A stretch of 64,000 nt of DNA from Thiobacillus sp. 0-1251 (GTDB taxonomy: Bacteria > Pseudomonadota > Gammaproteobacteria > Burkholderiales > Thiobacillaceae), in assembly GCA_001899305.1 (NCBI GenBank), contig MKWL01000002.1, positions 186,001 through 250,000 on the forward strand, in the 5' to 3' direction. This document shows positions 1 to 8,715 of this stretch, piece after piece; positions within the stretch are counted from its first letter, which is position 1; the number at the start of each line of letters is the position of its first letter. Position numbers and translations under genes: made by a program. The notes below the pieces were generated by a model. The model was not told the DNA's origin and did not search any database. It saw only the letters and a program-made list of their open reading frames with translations.

Positions 1-872
1 TTCCACTGTCTGTTCGACGTCGCTGTCCTCCAGCGTGGCTGTCACCTGCACGCTCACGCGGTCCTTGCCAAGCCAGGGGGTCAGCACGGCCAGCGCCCGC
101 TGCGCCAGATCCTGCTCCACCGCCCGCTGCCGCGACTGCACCACCTCGGGAACCGTGTCACCCAGCAGCACGCCGCGCGGGTCGAATACCTGCACTTCAG
201 ACCGTTTCATGCGCGGCACGCTGGCCGCCACCAGGGTCTGGATCGTCGTCACCTGCTCGGCCGACAGCCGCGCGTTCGGGCGCAGGCGCACCAGCACCGC
301 AGCCGTGGCCGGCGGCGCATCGCGCAGGAAGGGCGAGACCTTGGGCAGGGCAAGATGGACCCGCGCCAGTTCGACCGTTTCCAGCGACTGGATCGAGCGC
401 GCCAGGTCGCTTTCGAGCGCGTGCTGATAGCGCTGCTGCTCTTCCAGCGACGAGGCGCCGAAGCGGGGCGCGCGATCGACCTCGTCCTGCGCGTCGGCGT
501 CGGACCGGGGCAGGCCGCGCGCGGCCAGACGGTAACGCGCCACATGCAGCTGATCGGCAGGCACCTCGATGCTGCCGTCGGCGGCGGACAGGTGATAGGA
601 AATATTGAGCTGGTCGAGCGCGGCGATGACCTCGCCGCCCGCCCGGTCGGACAGCTTCGGGTAGAGCACGCGATAGTCCGCCGGATTGAGCCACACATAG
701 GCCGCGAACAGCGCCGCCAGCGGCAACAGCACCAGCAGGACGAACATGAAGCGGCGCAGCGGGCTCGCTTCCGCGATCAGGTCGCGCAGACTGCTCAGCC
801 AACCCGGCACTGGACGCACCTCGTCTGCGGGGTCGGGTTGGGCTGTCGGGTCTTGATGGGTTGTGTCGTCAC
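1..872 (-). CDS. fliF: Flagellar M-ring protein FliF, N-terminal part (cut by window edge)
   Basis: FliF forms the MS ring of the flagellar basal body in the inner membrane and is the platform for the export apparatus and rotor. About 290 N-terminal residues are visible. A GTG start at 872 opens a short cytoplasmic leader, followed by one hydrophobic segment (RFMFVLLVLLPLAALFAAYV) and then the YscJ/FliF ring-building domain, with typical stretches such as NPADYRVLYPKLSDRAGGEV, EVPADQLHVARYRLAARGLP and LARVHLALPK. The C-terminal half lies outside the window. It starts 7 bp after sixA on the same strand, so the two may be cotranscribed. No clear Shine-Dalgarno precedes the GTG. The related type III secretion SctJ ring proteins are the alternative, but the N-terminal membrane segment and wording fit FliF better. 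Confidence 0.85.
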
Positions 873-879
873 GCGGCGA

Positions 880-1332
880 TTATAACCAGTCGGGCGTGGC
901 CACAGCGCGCAATACCACCTGCACCTGCCCCGCCCGCTCGCGGCTCTGGAACCACCAGATGCTCCCCTTTTTCACCGACAGGTCGCCCGCCTGCCCGGTG
1001 AGCAGGCGCATCGCCACCTGCCCCAGCGTGGGCTGGTGGCCCACGACCAGCACCGGATAGGCCGCATCCGGCCAGCCCGCCGCGGCCAGCACGTCGTCCG
1101 CGCTGGCCCCTGGCGCCAGCGCCGGTACCCGCTGGAAGCCGCGTCCCAGCGCCTGCGCGGTCTGCAGAGTGCGGGTGGCAGGGCTGACCAGGATCCGGAT
1201 GTCCTGCGACAGCCGCGGCGTCAGCCAGTCGGCCATGCGCGACGCCTGCTTGCGGCCCTTGTCGGTGAGTTCACGCTTGAGGTCGGGGACCGCGTCATCG
1301 GCCTCGGCATGTCGCCACAAAATGAGTTCCAT
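880..1332 (-). CDS. sixA: Phosphohistidine phosphatase SixA
   Basis: A 150-residue histidine-phosphatase-superfamily protein that removes phosphate from phosphohistidine, in E. coli on phosphotransfer proteins. The catalytic RHG-type motif is near the N-terminus (LWRHAEADD, nucleophile His8), the second conserved basic stretch is SPATRTLQTAQ, and the second catalytic His lies in LVVGHQPTLG. The length matches SixA (about 160 residues). A GAGGA Shine-Dalgarno lies about 8 nt upstream of the ATG. Neighbours are fliF 7 bp downstream and a CYTH-CHAD gene 73 bp upstream, all on the minus strand. The substrate here cannot be read from sequence. Confidence 0.85.
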   Translation of the reverse strand: MELILWRHAEADDAVPDLKRELTDKGRKQASRMADWLTPRLSQDIRILVSPATRTLQTAQALGRGFQRVPALAPGASADDVLAAAGWPDAAYPVLVVGHQPTLGQVAMRLLTGQAGDLSVKKGSIWWFQSRERAGQVQVVLRAVATPDWL

Positions 1333-1405
1333 CGGTTTTCCTCGAAAAAATCCGGCATCCGGTCACAGGCAAGACCGCCACATGGCGCCGGGGTTCGCCA
1401 CGAAT

Positions 1406-2935
1406 CTACCAGTAAGGCCTCGATTTCAGGAATGCGCGAATCGACCCCACACATTCGCCGTCCGCCACGTCTGCCTGTTTCGCCGCCAGCCAGCCGAGGG
1501 CGAAGTCCCCCATCGCGCCCGCCTCCCTCCTCACCGCCGTCAGCAGGCCCGACGCGATGTGCGCGTCGTTGGCCCGCCCCAGGCTGTCCTGGGCCGTGCG
1601 CAGCGCCCCCAGATACCCTGCCTGCCGCCTGCCGTCGAACAGCGTCTGGAAAAATTCGGCCGCATACCGCTGGCGCTTGATCGCGATACGCAGGGCATGC
1701 CGCCGGGCCGGCGTCAGCGTGGCGAAATCGCGTGCGCCGCGCACGATCGGACGATGCCCCTTCTGCAGCGCCCGGCGCACCCAGGCGTCCAGCGGCGACA
1801 ACTGGATGAAACGCTGCGCGGCCGGCACCGCCTGGCCCTCAGGGTGCGCATGCCAGCCATGCCGCAGCAGCCAGCGCTGCATCGCCAGCAGCCAGGCGCC
1901 GGGATGGGCCTGCGCCAGCGCTTCCCGCATCGCCGTCCGTACCGCGATGCGGCGCGCCTCCAGCGCCGCCATGCCTTGCTGCCAGGCGGCGGCGTCGGGA
2001 TAGTGCGGCGCGATCGCCGGCAGGGTTTCGCCGCACAGGACGTCCCAGTCACGCGCCGGGCCCAGCGCGGACGCCAGCGCACGCAGTTCGTCCAGCAGCC
2101 CGGGCGGCAGCGCGCACGCCGTCCGGAACAGCCGCAGCGCCGCGCGCAGGCGCCGCAGCGCCACCCGCGCCTGGTGCACATATTCGATGTCGTCTGACGC
2201 CAATACCCCCGGCAGATTGGCCTGGAACTGCGCCAGACAGGCCTGGACGATCGCGGCAAAGCCCGCTTCCACACCCATGCCGTCGTCCAGCGCGAGCGGC
2301 ACGGACTTCACCGGCGCCGCCCCGATCCCATGCGCCAGCCGCACGCCGCGCTCGGCCTTGCTGACGTCGAACGGCAGACAGTCGAACGCAGCGGCCCAGT
2401 CCAGCGCCAGCGCGAACAGCGCATCCGGCTGGCCGGCCTTCAATTCGAGCTCGATCTCGCAGATCGGCTGGCGGCGTTCGCCTGCAACCACCTCGCCGAC
2501 ATCGAGCGCCACCTCGACCTGCGCGCCGCCCTTGCCGGCAATCAGCCAGGCCGTGCGATGAAAACGCGTCTCGAACACCGGCGCCAACTGCGCGCGCAAC
2601 GCCTCCGGCACATAGGCCTGCGCCTCCGGCGGGAACCGGCTCCAGTCCGGCACCCCACGGCCCACCGGCATCTCGAATTCGACGCGCCGCGACAGTCCGC
2701 CCTGTCGTTCGCCCTCGGTCTTCAGCGTCTGCAGCCAGCGCCGTCCCACCCGCCGTACGCGCAGCGCCACGCCCTGCGCGCTCAAGGCGAAGTCCGGGGT
2801 GTCGAAATAACGGGTGACGAGGTCCTGTTGGACCGGCACGCTACGCCGCCGCGCCATGCGTTTCACGAAGGCCGCAGCCTGCTGCGGCGGCAACGCCAGC
2901 TTGAGTTCGATTTCCATTGGATGCGGCGTTGTCAT
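1406..2935 (-). CDS. CYTH and CHAD domain protein (inorganic triphosphatase-like)
   Basis: A 509-residue fusion. The N-terminal CYTH domain (about residues 7-205) opens with the ExExK signature MEIELKL and carries the basic/acidic tunnel-strand pattern of triphosphate tunnel enzymes; relatives such as E. coli YgiF hydrolyse inorganic tripolyphosphate. The C-terminal CHAD domain (about 220-500) is helical, with repeated His/Arg-rich segments (VHQARVALRRLRAALRLFR, LRIAIKRQRYAAEFFQTLF); CHAD domains are known to bind polyphosphate. It is divergent from ppk1, which fits a role in polyphosphate metabolism. The ATG at 2935 overlaps the PhoB-type box; an internal ATG at 2917, placing ExExK right at the N-terminus, is an equally good start. 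Neither has a convincing Shine-Dalgarno. Confidence 0.85.
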   Translation of the reverse strand: MTTPHPMEIELKLALPPQQAAAFVKRMARRRSVPVQQDLVTRYFDTPDFALSAQGVALRVRRVGRRWLQTLKTEGERQGGLSRRVEFEMPVGRGVPDWSRFPPEAQAYVPEALRAQLAPVFETRFHRTAWLIAGKGGAQVEVALDVGEVVAGERRQPICEIELELKAGQPDALFALALDWAAAFDCLPFDVSKAERGVRLAHGIGAAPVKSVPLALDDGMGVEAGFAAIVQACLAQFQANLPGVLASDDIEYVHQARVALRRLRAALRLFRTACALPPGLLDELRALASALGPARDWDVLCGETLPAIAPHYPDAAAWQQGMAALEARRIAVRTAMREALAQAHPGAWLLAMQRWLLRHGWHAHPEGQAVPAAQRFIQLSPLDAWVRRALQKGHRPIVRGARDFATLTPARRHALRIAIKRQRYAAEFFQTLFDGRRQAGYLGALRTAQDSLGRANDAHIASGLLTAVRREAGAMGDFALGWLAAKQADVADGECVGSIRAFLKSRPYW

Positions 2936-2974
2936 ATAACTGTCATGTCAGGGTCGAACACGGGCGTTTATCAT
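2929..2974 (+). promoter_or_regulatory. PhoB-type box and -10 upstream of ppk1
   Basis: Positions 2929-2946 read TTGTCATATAACTGTCAT, differing from the E. coli PHO box consensus (CTGTCATAWAWCTGTCAY) only at the first base. GTCAT starts at 2931 and 2942 and a third, weaker unit GTCGA at 2953, so three direct repeats keep the 11-bp period PhoB needs. A TATCAT -10-like hexamer follows at 2969-2974, 11 bp after the last repeat and 26 bp before the ppk1 ATG. The box replaces a -35 element, as in known Pho promoters. It overlaps the 2935 start of the divergent CYTH-CHAD gene. Confidence 0.75.
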
Positions 2975-3000
2975 TGAAGCACACCACGAATAAATTCATC

Positions 3001-5067
3001 ATGAATCTGCCCAGCCCCGATACCCTCATCAACCGAGAGCTCGGCATTCTCGCGTTCCAGCGCCGCGTGCTGGCCCAAGCCGACGACCCTTCCATGCCCC
3101 TGCTGGAGCGTCTGCGCTTCCTCTGTATCGTCTCGAGCAACATGGACGAATTCTTCGAGGTGCGCGTGGCCGGCCTCAAGGAACAGATCCGCGCTCACTC
3201 GACCCAGCGTTCGCCCGACGGCCTGACGCCGCGCCAGCAGTTCCGGGCAGTCTCGGAAACGGCGCATGCGCTGGTTGCGCGCCAGTACGAACTGTTCAAC
3301 AAGGCGATCATTCCCGAGCTCGCCGAACACGGCGTCCATTTCATTCGCCGCACGCACTGGAACGAAACCCAGGCGGCCTGGATCCGCGACTACTTCTTCC
3401 GCGAACTGATGCCGGTGCTCACGCCGGTGGGACTCGACCCCTCGCATCCCTTCCCGCGCGTGCTCAACAAAAGCCTCAACTTCGCGGTCGAGCTGTCCGG
3501 GCGCGACGCCTTCGGCCGCAATTCCGGCGCCGCCGTGGTGCAGGCGCCGCGCTCGCTGCCGCGCGTGATCCGCCTGCCGGAGGAGATCGCCGGCTGCGAA
3601 TACGGCTTCGTGTTCCTGTCGTCGATCCTGCACGCCCACGTCGGCGAGCTGTTCGCCGGGATGACGGTGCAGGGCTGCTACCAGTTTCGCGTCACCCGCA
3701 ATTCCGACCTCTTCGTCGACGACGAGGAAACCAAGAACCTGCGCCAGGCGCTGCAGGGCGAACTGCCGCAGAGGCATTTCGGCGCAGCCGTGCGTCTGGA
3801 AGTGGCCGACAACTGCTCGGAATCGATGGCCGCCTTCCTGCTGGCGCAGTTCGAGCTCGAAGCCGACGACCTCTACCAGGAACAGGGGCCAGTGAACCTC
3901 GTGCGCCTGATGCAGGTGCCCGACTGGGTCGACCGCCCCGACCTCAAATTCGTCCCCTTCATCCCCGCCCTGCCCGCACGGCTGGCCAAGGACGAGGACC
4001 TCTTCGCGCAGATCCGCAAGGGCGACATCCTGCTGCACCACCCCTTCGAATCCTTCCAGCCGGTGATCGACTTCATCGAGCAGGCTGCCGCCGACCCCCA
4101 CGTCGTCGCCATGCGGCAAACGGTGTACCGCACCGGCACCGACTCCAAGCTGATGCAGGCGCTGATCCACGCCGCGCAGTCGGGCAAGGAGGTCACCGTG
4201 GTGGTCGAGCTGATGGCGCGCTTCGACGAGGAAGCCAACATCAACTGGGCCGCCAAGCTGGAGGAAGTCGGTGCCCATGTCGTCTACGGCGTCGTCGGCC
4301 ACAAGACCCACGCCAAGCTGGCGCTGGTCATCCGCCGCGAAGACGGCGAACTGCGCCGCTATGCCCACCTGGGCACCGGCAACTACCATGCCCGCACCGC
4401 ACGCCTGTATACCGACTTCGGCCTGCTGACCGCCGACGAAACCATCACCGCCGACGTCAGCAGTCTGTTCACCCAGATCACCGGGCTGGGCAAGGCCGGC
4501 AAGCTGAAACGCCTGTGGCAGTCGCCGTTCACCCTGCACAGCGAAGTCGTCGCCGCCATCAACCACGAAGCCGAACTGGCGGCCGCCGGCAAGCCCGCCG
4601 CCATCATCGCCAAGATGAACGCGCTGCTGGAACCACAGGTCATTGCCGCCCTCTACGCCGCCAGCCAGGCCGGGGTGAAGATCGACCTCATCGTCCGCGG
4701 CGTCTGCGCTCTGAGACCCGGCATTCCCGGGCTGTCCGAGCACATCCGGGTGCGCTCGGTGGTCGGCCGCTTCCTCGAGCACACGCGCATCTTCTATTTC
4801 AAAAACGGCGGCGACGACAAGGTCTTCCTGTCGTCGGCCGACTGGATGGACCGCAACTTCTTCCGCCGCATCGAGACCGGCTTCCCCATCCTCAATCCCA
4901 AGCTGAAGAAGCGCGTGATCGCCGAAGGCCTGAAACCCTATCTGCGCGACAACGTGCAGGCCTGGGACATGCTGCCCGACGGCAGCTACCGCCGCCGGGC
5001 CAAGCGCCGCGCAAAGGCCTACAGTGCACAGGTCGAACTGCTGGCACTGCTGACCAAACCAGCCTAG
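3001..5067 (+). CDS. ppk1: Polyphosphate kinase 1
   Basis: PPK1 reversibly transfers the gamma-phosphate of ATP to growing polyphosphate at the inner membrane. The 688-residue length equals that of E. coli PPK1. The N-terminal domain opens with the typical INRELGILAFQRRVLAQ and SNMDEFFEVRVAGLKEQ. The phospholipase-D-like catalytic C domains contain GHKTHAKLALV (autophosphorylated His) and FLEHTRIFYF (second catalytic His), plus YAHLGTGNYHARTARLYTD. The frame is open back to 2917, but that start would overlap the divergent gene and the PhoB box; the ATG at 3001 places the conserved N-terminus correctly. The upstream PhoB box predicts induction by phosphate starvation. Confidence 0.97.
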   Translation: MNLPSPDTLINRELGILAFQRRVLAQADDPSMPLLERLRFLCIVSSNMDEFFEVRVAGLKEQIRAHSTQRSPDGLTPRQQFRAVSETAHALVARQYELFNKAIIPELAEHGVHFIRRTHWNETQAAWIRDYFFRELMPVLTPVGLDPSHPFPRVLNKSLNFAVELSGRDAFGRNSGAAVVQAPRSLPRVIRLPEEIAGCEYGFVFLSSILHAHVGELFAGMTVQGCYQFRVTRNSDLFVDDEETKNLRQALQGELPQRHFGAAVRLEVADNCSESMAAFLLAQFELEADDLYQEQGPVNLVRLMQVPDWVDRPDLKFVPFIPALPARLAKDEDLFAQIRKGDILLHHPFESFQPVIDFIEQAAADPHVVAMRQTVYRTGTDSKLMQALIHAAQSGKEVTVVVELMARFDEEANINWAAKLEEVGAHVVYGVVGHKTHAKLALVIRREDGELRRYAHLGTGNYHARTARLYTDFGLLTADETITADVSSLFTQITGLGKAGKLKRLWQSPFTLHSEVVAAINHEAELAAAGKPAAIIAKMNALLEPQVIAALYAASQAGVKIDLIVRGVCALRPGIPGLSEHIRVRSVVGRFLEHTRIFYFKNGGDDKVFLSSADWMDRNFFRRIETGFPILNPKLKKRVIAEGLKPYLRDNVQAWDMLPDGSYRRRAKRRAKAYSAQVELLALLTKPA

Positions 5068-5373
5068 AAGCGCTTTCCCCTACGCCGACGCGGCGTTTCG
5101 CACGCGCGTGCGGCGCGCACGATCGCCGGCGTGGATGGGATTTGTCCTACAAAGGGTTCGTATCTCACTGATACGTTGACGTCTCGCCAAGCCCTAAGCT
5201 GACACTCAGTCCTCTGAGCCCAAAAAGCAGGCCAGCGCGAACCGTTGAGCCAGCATATGCAGCTTGATGCAAGGTAGTCCACGCCCCTGCCGACGAATAC
5301 AAGGCTCAGGCGACGCAATTTTTATTGTGTTGCATCGAGACCCAATCGATATCAATTAGACGAAAGGCCAAAA
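5068..5373 (+). other. Intergenic region between ppk1 and ompA-like gene
   Basis: Roughly 300 bp with no convincing gene. The first 80 bp are GC-rich and contain overlapping short inverted repeats (around GCACGCGCGTGC) but no T-tract, so a factor-independent terminator for ppk1 is not evident. The last 60 bp are AT-rich and presumably hold the promoter of the next gene; no -35/-10 pair was clear enough to call. Confidence 0.4.
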
Positions 5374-6114
5374 ATGCGAACCAACCCCTTGATATTCAAT
5401 CTCCTGGGCGCTGCCCTTCTTTCCGCAGGCGCTGTCTCGGCCCACGCGGCCGACGGACGTTTCTACGATCCCCGCAACGAAGCCAGCCCCACCGGAAAAA
5501 CCATCGGCTACGAGCTGTACCGCACGATCGGATGTCCCGGCCGGGGCCTGCTCGATACGCCGTGCCCGGTACCGAAAGATGTCGACAGCGATGGTGACGG
5601 CGTCGTCGACAGCAAAGACAAATGCCCCGACACGCCGAAGGGCACCGAGGTCGACGCCAACGGGTGCCCCATCCCCGCCGCCGCGCCCGTTGAACCGGCA
5701 CCGGCCCCCGTGACGGAGCAGAAACCGGAGGCTGAGCAGCAGGTCGTCGCCCCCGTGCCGGCCCCGGCGCCGCATCGCATGGTGCTCGAAGGCGTGAATT
5801 TCAATTTCGACCGCGCCGCGCTGCGTCCGGAAGACCGCGACGTCATCGACAAAGACTTCGCCAAGCTCAAGGAGTGGGGCGACGTCAAGATAGAAGTGGC
5901 GGGCCACACCGACAGCATCGGCAGCGACCGCTACAACATGGGCTTGTCGCTGCGCCGCGCCAATACCGTTCGCAACTATCTGATCAGTAAAGGCATCCGC
6001 GCCGACCGTCTGGTGGCCAAGGGCTACGGCGAATCGCAGCCGATCGCCAGCAACGACACCGACGAAGGCAGGGCCCAGAACCGCCGCGTCGAACTGAACC
6101 AGATCAAGGAATAA
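5374..6114 (+). CDS. OmpA-family outer-membrane protein with calcium-binding repeat
   Basis: A 246-residue exported protein. Residues 1-25 are a signal peptide ending AVSAHA. Around residues 68-98 lies a thrombospondin type 3-like calcium-binding repeat (DSDGDGVVDSKDKCPDTP), followed by a Pro/Ala-rich linker. The C-terminal OmpA domain (about 130-245) has the peptidoglycan-binding signature VAGHTDSIGSDRYNMGLSLR and ends near NRRVEL. There is no N-terminal beta-barrel, so it is probably periplasmic or lipid-associated rather than a porin, linking the envelope to peptidoglycan. An AGACGAAAGG ribosome-binding region precedes the ATG, and a strong terminator follows. Confidence 0.9.
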   Translation: MRTNPLIFNLLGAALLSAGAVSAHAADGRFYDPRNEASPTGKTIGYELYRTIGCPGRGLLDTPCPVPKDVDSDGDGVVDSKDKCPDTPKGTEVDANGCPIPAAAPVEPAPAPVTEQKPEAEQQVVAPVPAPAPHRMVLEGVNFNFDRAALRPEDRDVIDKDFAKLKEWGDVKIEVAGHTDSIGSDRYNMGLSLRRANTVRNYLISKGIRADRLVAKGYGESQPIASNDTDEGRAQNRRVELNQIKE

Positions 6115-6147
6115 ACGCGTTCTCCACCGCTCTCCCTGAGTGGACCT

Positions 6148-6177
6148 ACGGGAACCCAGGTTCCCGTTTTTTTTTTT
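6148..6177 (+). terminator. Rho-independent terminator after the OmpA-like gene
   Basis: A perfect 8-bp stem (ACGGGAAC / GTTCCCGT) with a 4-nt loop CCAG is followed by an 11-nt T-run at 6167-6177. It lies 34 bp after the stop codon and isolates the gene from htpG. Confidence 0.92.
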
Positions 6178-6256
6178 GCCGGCATGGGCGGCGCCCCCCA
6201 AAACACCAAGCATGTGCTGCGATTGACGGCGTCGCAGCCGGTGCCGATCTTCCGGA

Positions 6257-6284
6257 CTTGAAAACCCCGGCACCGCCCCCATTT
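6257..6284 (+). promoter_or_regulatory. Sigma-32 (heat-shock) promoter of htpG
   Basis: CTTGAA at 6257-6262 and CCCCATTT at 6277-6284 are separated by 14 bp, matching the RpoH consensus (CTTGAA, 13-17 bp, CCCCATNT). The predicted transcript starts about 30 nt before the htpG ATG at 6322. No sigma-70 promoter is obvious in the same interval. Confidence 0.8.
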
Positions 6285-6321
6285 CCCGTTGCGTTGTGTT
6301 TGTTTTACGGGAGATCAAGGC

Positions 6322-8220
6322 ATGTCCGCCACCACCAAAGAAACCCTGGGCTTCCAGGCCGAAGTCAAACAGCTGCTGCAGCTGATGATCCATTCCTTGT
6401 ATTCCAACAAGGACATTTTCCTGCGCGAACTCATTTCCAACGCTTCCGACGCCGCCGACAAGCTGCGCTTCGAGGGCCTGTCGGATGCCGCGCTGTATGA
6501 AAACGACCCCGACCTCAAGATCCGCGTCGCCTTCGACCGCGAGGCGCGCACGCTGACGATTTCCGACAACGGCATCGGCATGAGCCGGCAGGAAGTCATC
6601 GACCACATCGGCACCATCGCCAAGTCCGGCACCCGTGAATTCTTCAGCCAGCTCTCCGGCGACCAGAAGAAGGACGCCGCGCTGATCGGCCAGTTCGGCG
6701 TCGGCTTCTATTCCGCCTTCATCGTCGCCGACCGCGTCACGCTGACCACCCGCCGCGCCGGCCTCACGTCCGAGCACGGCGTGCGCTGGGAATCCGAAGG
6801 CGCCGGCGACTACACGCTGGAGACCGTCGACAAGCCCGCGCGCGGCACCGAGATCGTGCTGCATCTGCGCGAAGGCGAGGACGAATTCCTCTCCGACTGG
6901 AAGATCAAGTCGGTCATCCGCACCTATTCCGACCACATCACCCTGCCCATCGTGATGAAGAAGACGGAATGGAAGGACGGCGTGGAAACCCCCACCGACG
7001 AGGACGAGACCGTCAACAAGGCCTCGGCGCTGTGGGCCCGCGCCAAGAAGGACGTCACCGACGACGAGTACACCGAGTTCTACAAGCACGTCGCCCACGA
7101 CTTCGAACCGCCGCTCGCCTGGTCGCACAACCGCGTCGAGGGCAAGCAGGAATATATCTCGCTGCTCTACGTGCCCTCGCACGCGCCGTTCGACCTGTGG
7201 GACCGCGAGAAGCGTCACGGCATCAAACTCTATGTGCGCCGCGTCTTCATCATGGACGACGCCGAGCAGCTGATGCCGCAATACCTGCGCTTCGTCCGCG
7301 GCGTGATCGACTCGGCCGATCTGCCCTTGAACGTCTCGCGCGAGATCCTGCAGTCGAGCCGCGACATCGATGCCATCAAGAACGGCTCGGTGAAGAAGGT
7401 GCTGGGCCTGCTCGAAGACATGGCCGAAAACCAGCCCGAGCAGTACGCCACGTTCTGGAAAGCCTTCGGCAAGGTCTTGAAGGAAGGCCCGGGCGAGGAC
7501 CATGCGAACCGGGAGAAGATCGCCGCGCTACTCAGATTTGCCTCCACCCACACCGACACCGATGCGCAGGTCGTCTCGCTCAAGGACTACGTCGGCCGCA
7601 TGAAGGAAGGTCAGACCGCGATCTACTACATCACCGCCGACAGCTTCGCCGCCGCCCAGCACAGCCCGCACCTCGAGATCTTCCGCAAGAAAGGCATCGA
7701 AGTCCTGCTGCTGTCAGACCGCGTCGACGAATGGCTGACCGGCAACCTGCACGAGTTCGACGGCAAGCCGCTCAAGTCCGTCGCCAAGGGCGGCCTCGAT
7801 CTCGGTGAACTCGAAAACGAAGCCGAGAAGACCGCACAGAAGGAAGCCGAAGATGCGATGAAGCCGCTGGTCGAGCGCATCAAGACCACGCTCGGCGAGC
7901 GCGTCAAGGACGTCCGCGTCACCCACCGCCTCACCGACTCGCCGGCTTGTCTCGTCACCGGCGAAGGCGACATGAGCGCCAACCTCGAGCGCCTGTTGAA
8001 GGCCGCCGGCCAGGCCGCGCCCACGGTGAAGCCCACGCTGGAGATCAACCCGACCCACGCGCTGGTCACGCGCCTGAACGCCGAGTCCGACGAAGCCCGC
8101 TTCGCCGACTGGGCCAACCTGCTGTTCGAGCAGGCGCTTCTGGCCGAAGGCGGCCAGCTCGACGATCCGGCGAGCTTCGTGCGGCGGTTGAATGGGTTGC
8201 TGGCGATGTTGCCGGGTTGA
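6322..8220 (+). CDS. htpG: Molecular chaperone HtpG (Hsp90)
   Basis: A 632-residue bacterial Hsp90, a homodimeric cytosolic ATP-dependent chaperone. The N-terminal GHKL ATPase domain shows [37 protein letters not shown] and [18 protein letters not shown]. The middle domain contains [19 protein letters not shown], and the C-terminal dimerisation domain runs to the end without the eukaryotic MEEVD tail. The frame opens earlier at 6289, but the ATG at 6322 follows GGGAG and AAGG ribosome-binding elements and gives the standard N-terminus [20 protein letters not shown] sigma-32 promoter lies upstream and a terminator follows, so it is a single-gene unit. Confidence 0.98.
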   Translation: MSATTKETLGFQAEVKQLLQLMIHSLYSNKDIFLRELISNASDAADKLRFEGLSDAALYENDPDLKIRVAFDREARTLTISDNGIGMSRQEVIDHIGTIAKSGTREFFSQLSGDQKKDAALIGQFGVGFYSAFIVADRVTLTTRRAGLTSEHGVRWESEGAGDYTLETVDKPARGTEIVLHLREGEDEFLSDWKIKSVIRTYSDHITLPIVMKKTEWKDGVETPTDEDETVNKASALWARAKKDVTDDEYTEFYKHVAHDFEPPLAWSHNRVEGKQEYISLLYVPSHAPFDLWDREKRHGIKLYVRRVFIMDDAEQLMPQYLRFVRGVIDSADLPLNVSREILQSSRDIDAIKNGSVKKVLGLLEDMAENQPEQYATFWKAFGKVLKEGPGEDHANREKIAALLRFASTHTDTDAQVVSLKDYVGRMKEGQTAIYYITADSFAAAQHSPHLEIFRKKGIEVLLLSDRVDEWLTGNLHEFDGKPLKSVAKGGLDLGELENEAEKTAQKEAEDAMKPLVERIKTTLGERVKDVRVTHRLTDSPACLVTGEGDMSANLERLLKAAGQAAPTVKPTLEINPTHALVTRLNAESDEARFADWANLLFEQALLAEGGQLDDPASFVRRLNGLLAMLPG

Positions 8221-8282
8221 TGAAGGCAAAAGGCCGTTCGTGTTGAGCCAGTAGAAACACGGATGGACTTAAATCTATAGCT

Positions 8283-8315
8283 AAGCGCGACCGAGCAATC
8301 AGTCGCGCTTTTTTT
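8283..8315 (+). terminator. Rho-independent terminator after htpG
   Basis: A perfect 9-bp stem (AAGCGCGAC / GTCGCGCTT) with a 10-nt loop is followed by a run of seven T residues. It lies about 60 bp after the htpG stop codon. Confidence 0.9.
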
Positions 8316-8481
8316 CGGCTTGAGGTTGCAACGCCATCTGAATGCTGCAATCCTAGGCACTGATCCAAGCACGCATAAGTAAAGGTGGGCTTGGAAAAGA
8401 GGGAGGGAGTTTTGCCATCAGGCAAATACACCCATTAAGTACAAGATCCAATTAGAAGAATGTCTTGCCTGAGGGAGAGTC

Positions 8482-8715
8482 ATGAAACTTTTCGCTTGCT
8501 TAGCTGCAGCCGGCCTCGCCGTCTGTTCCCTGAATGCGGCCGCAGACCTGCTCGTCCACTATGACAATCCCGTCAAGGACGGAAGCAGCATGGGCTTAGA
8601 CAGCGGCGTCCCGTTATCGCCCGTTTATGCAGCGTCATTGACTGTAGCGTCATCGCTCACGAACACCGGCATTCAAGGCGTCAATCACATCGAGGCATAC
8701 CAGACCAATGGTTAG
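8482..8715 (+). CDS. Short exported protein, probably a truncated larger gene
   Basis: A 77-residue frame with a good signal peptide (MKLFACLAAAGLAVCSLNAAA) and a GGGAGAG Shine-Dalgarno. The mature part (LLVHYDNPVKDGSSMG...) is polar and Gly/Ser-rich and ends abruptly. It resembles the first part of a secreted protein, possibly of the PEP-CTERM kind, but no C-terminal sorting signal is present. Base composition changes from GC-rich to AT-rich at about 8700, right at its end, and the next gene starts inside it at 8708. I infer the original gene was cut where the accessory block joined. It could instead be an intact small secreted protein. Confidence 0.5.
   Translation: MKLFACLAAAGLAVCSLNAAADLLVHYDNPVKDGSSMGLDSGVPLSPVYAASLTVASSLTNTGIQGVNHIEAYQTNG

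Noticed and set aside
2971-4782. Long open frame (about 600 codons) on the minus strand opposite ppk1
   Set aside because: It is antisense to a clearly conserved gene; its Gly/Ala/His/Val-rich product has no recognisable motif. High GC content makes long antisense frames common.
5356-7503. 715-codon open frame on the minus strand opposite the OmpA-like gene and htpG
   Set aside because: Spans two real genes and their terminator and promoter on the other strand; the composition is that of a shadow frame.
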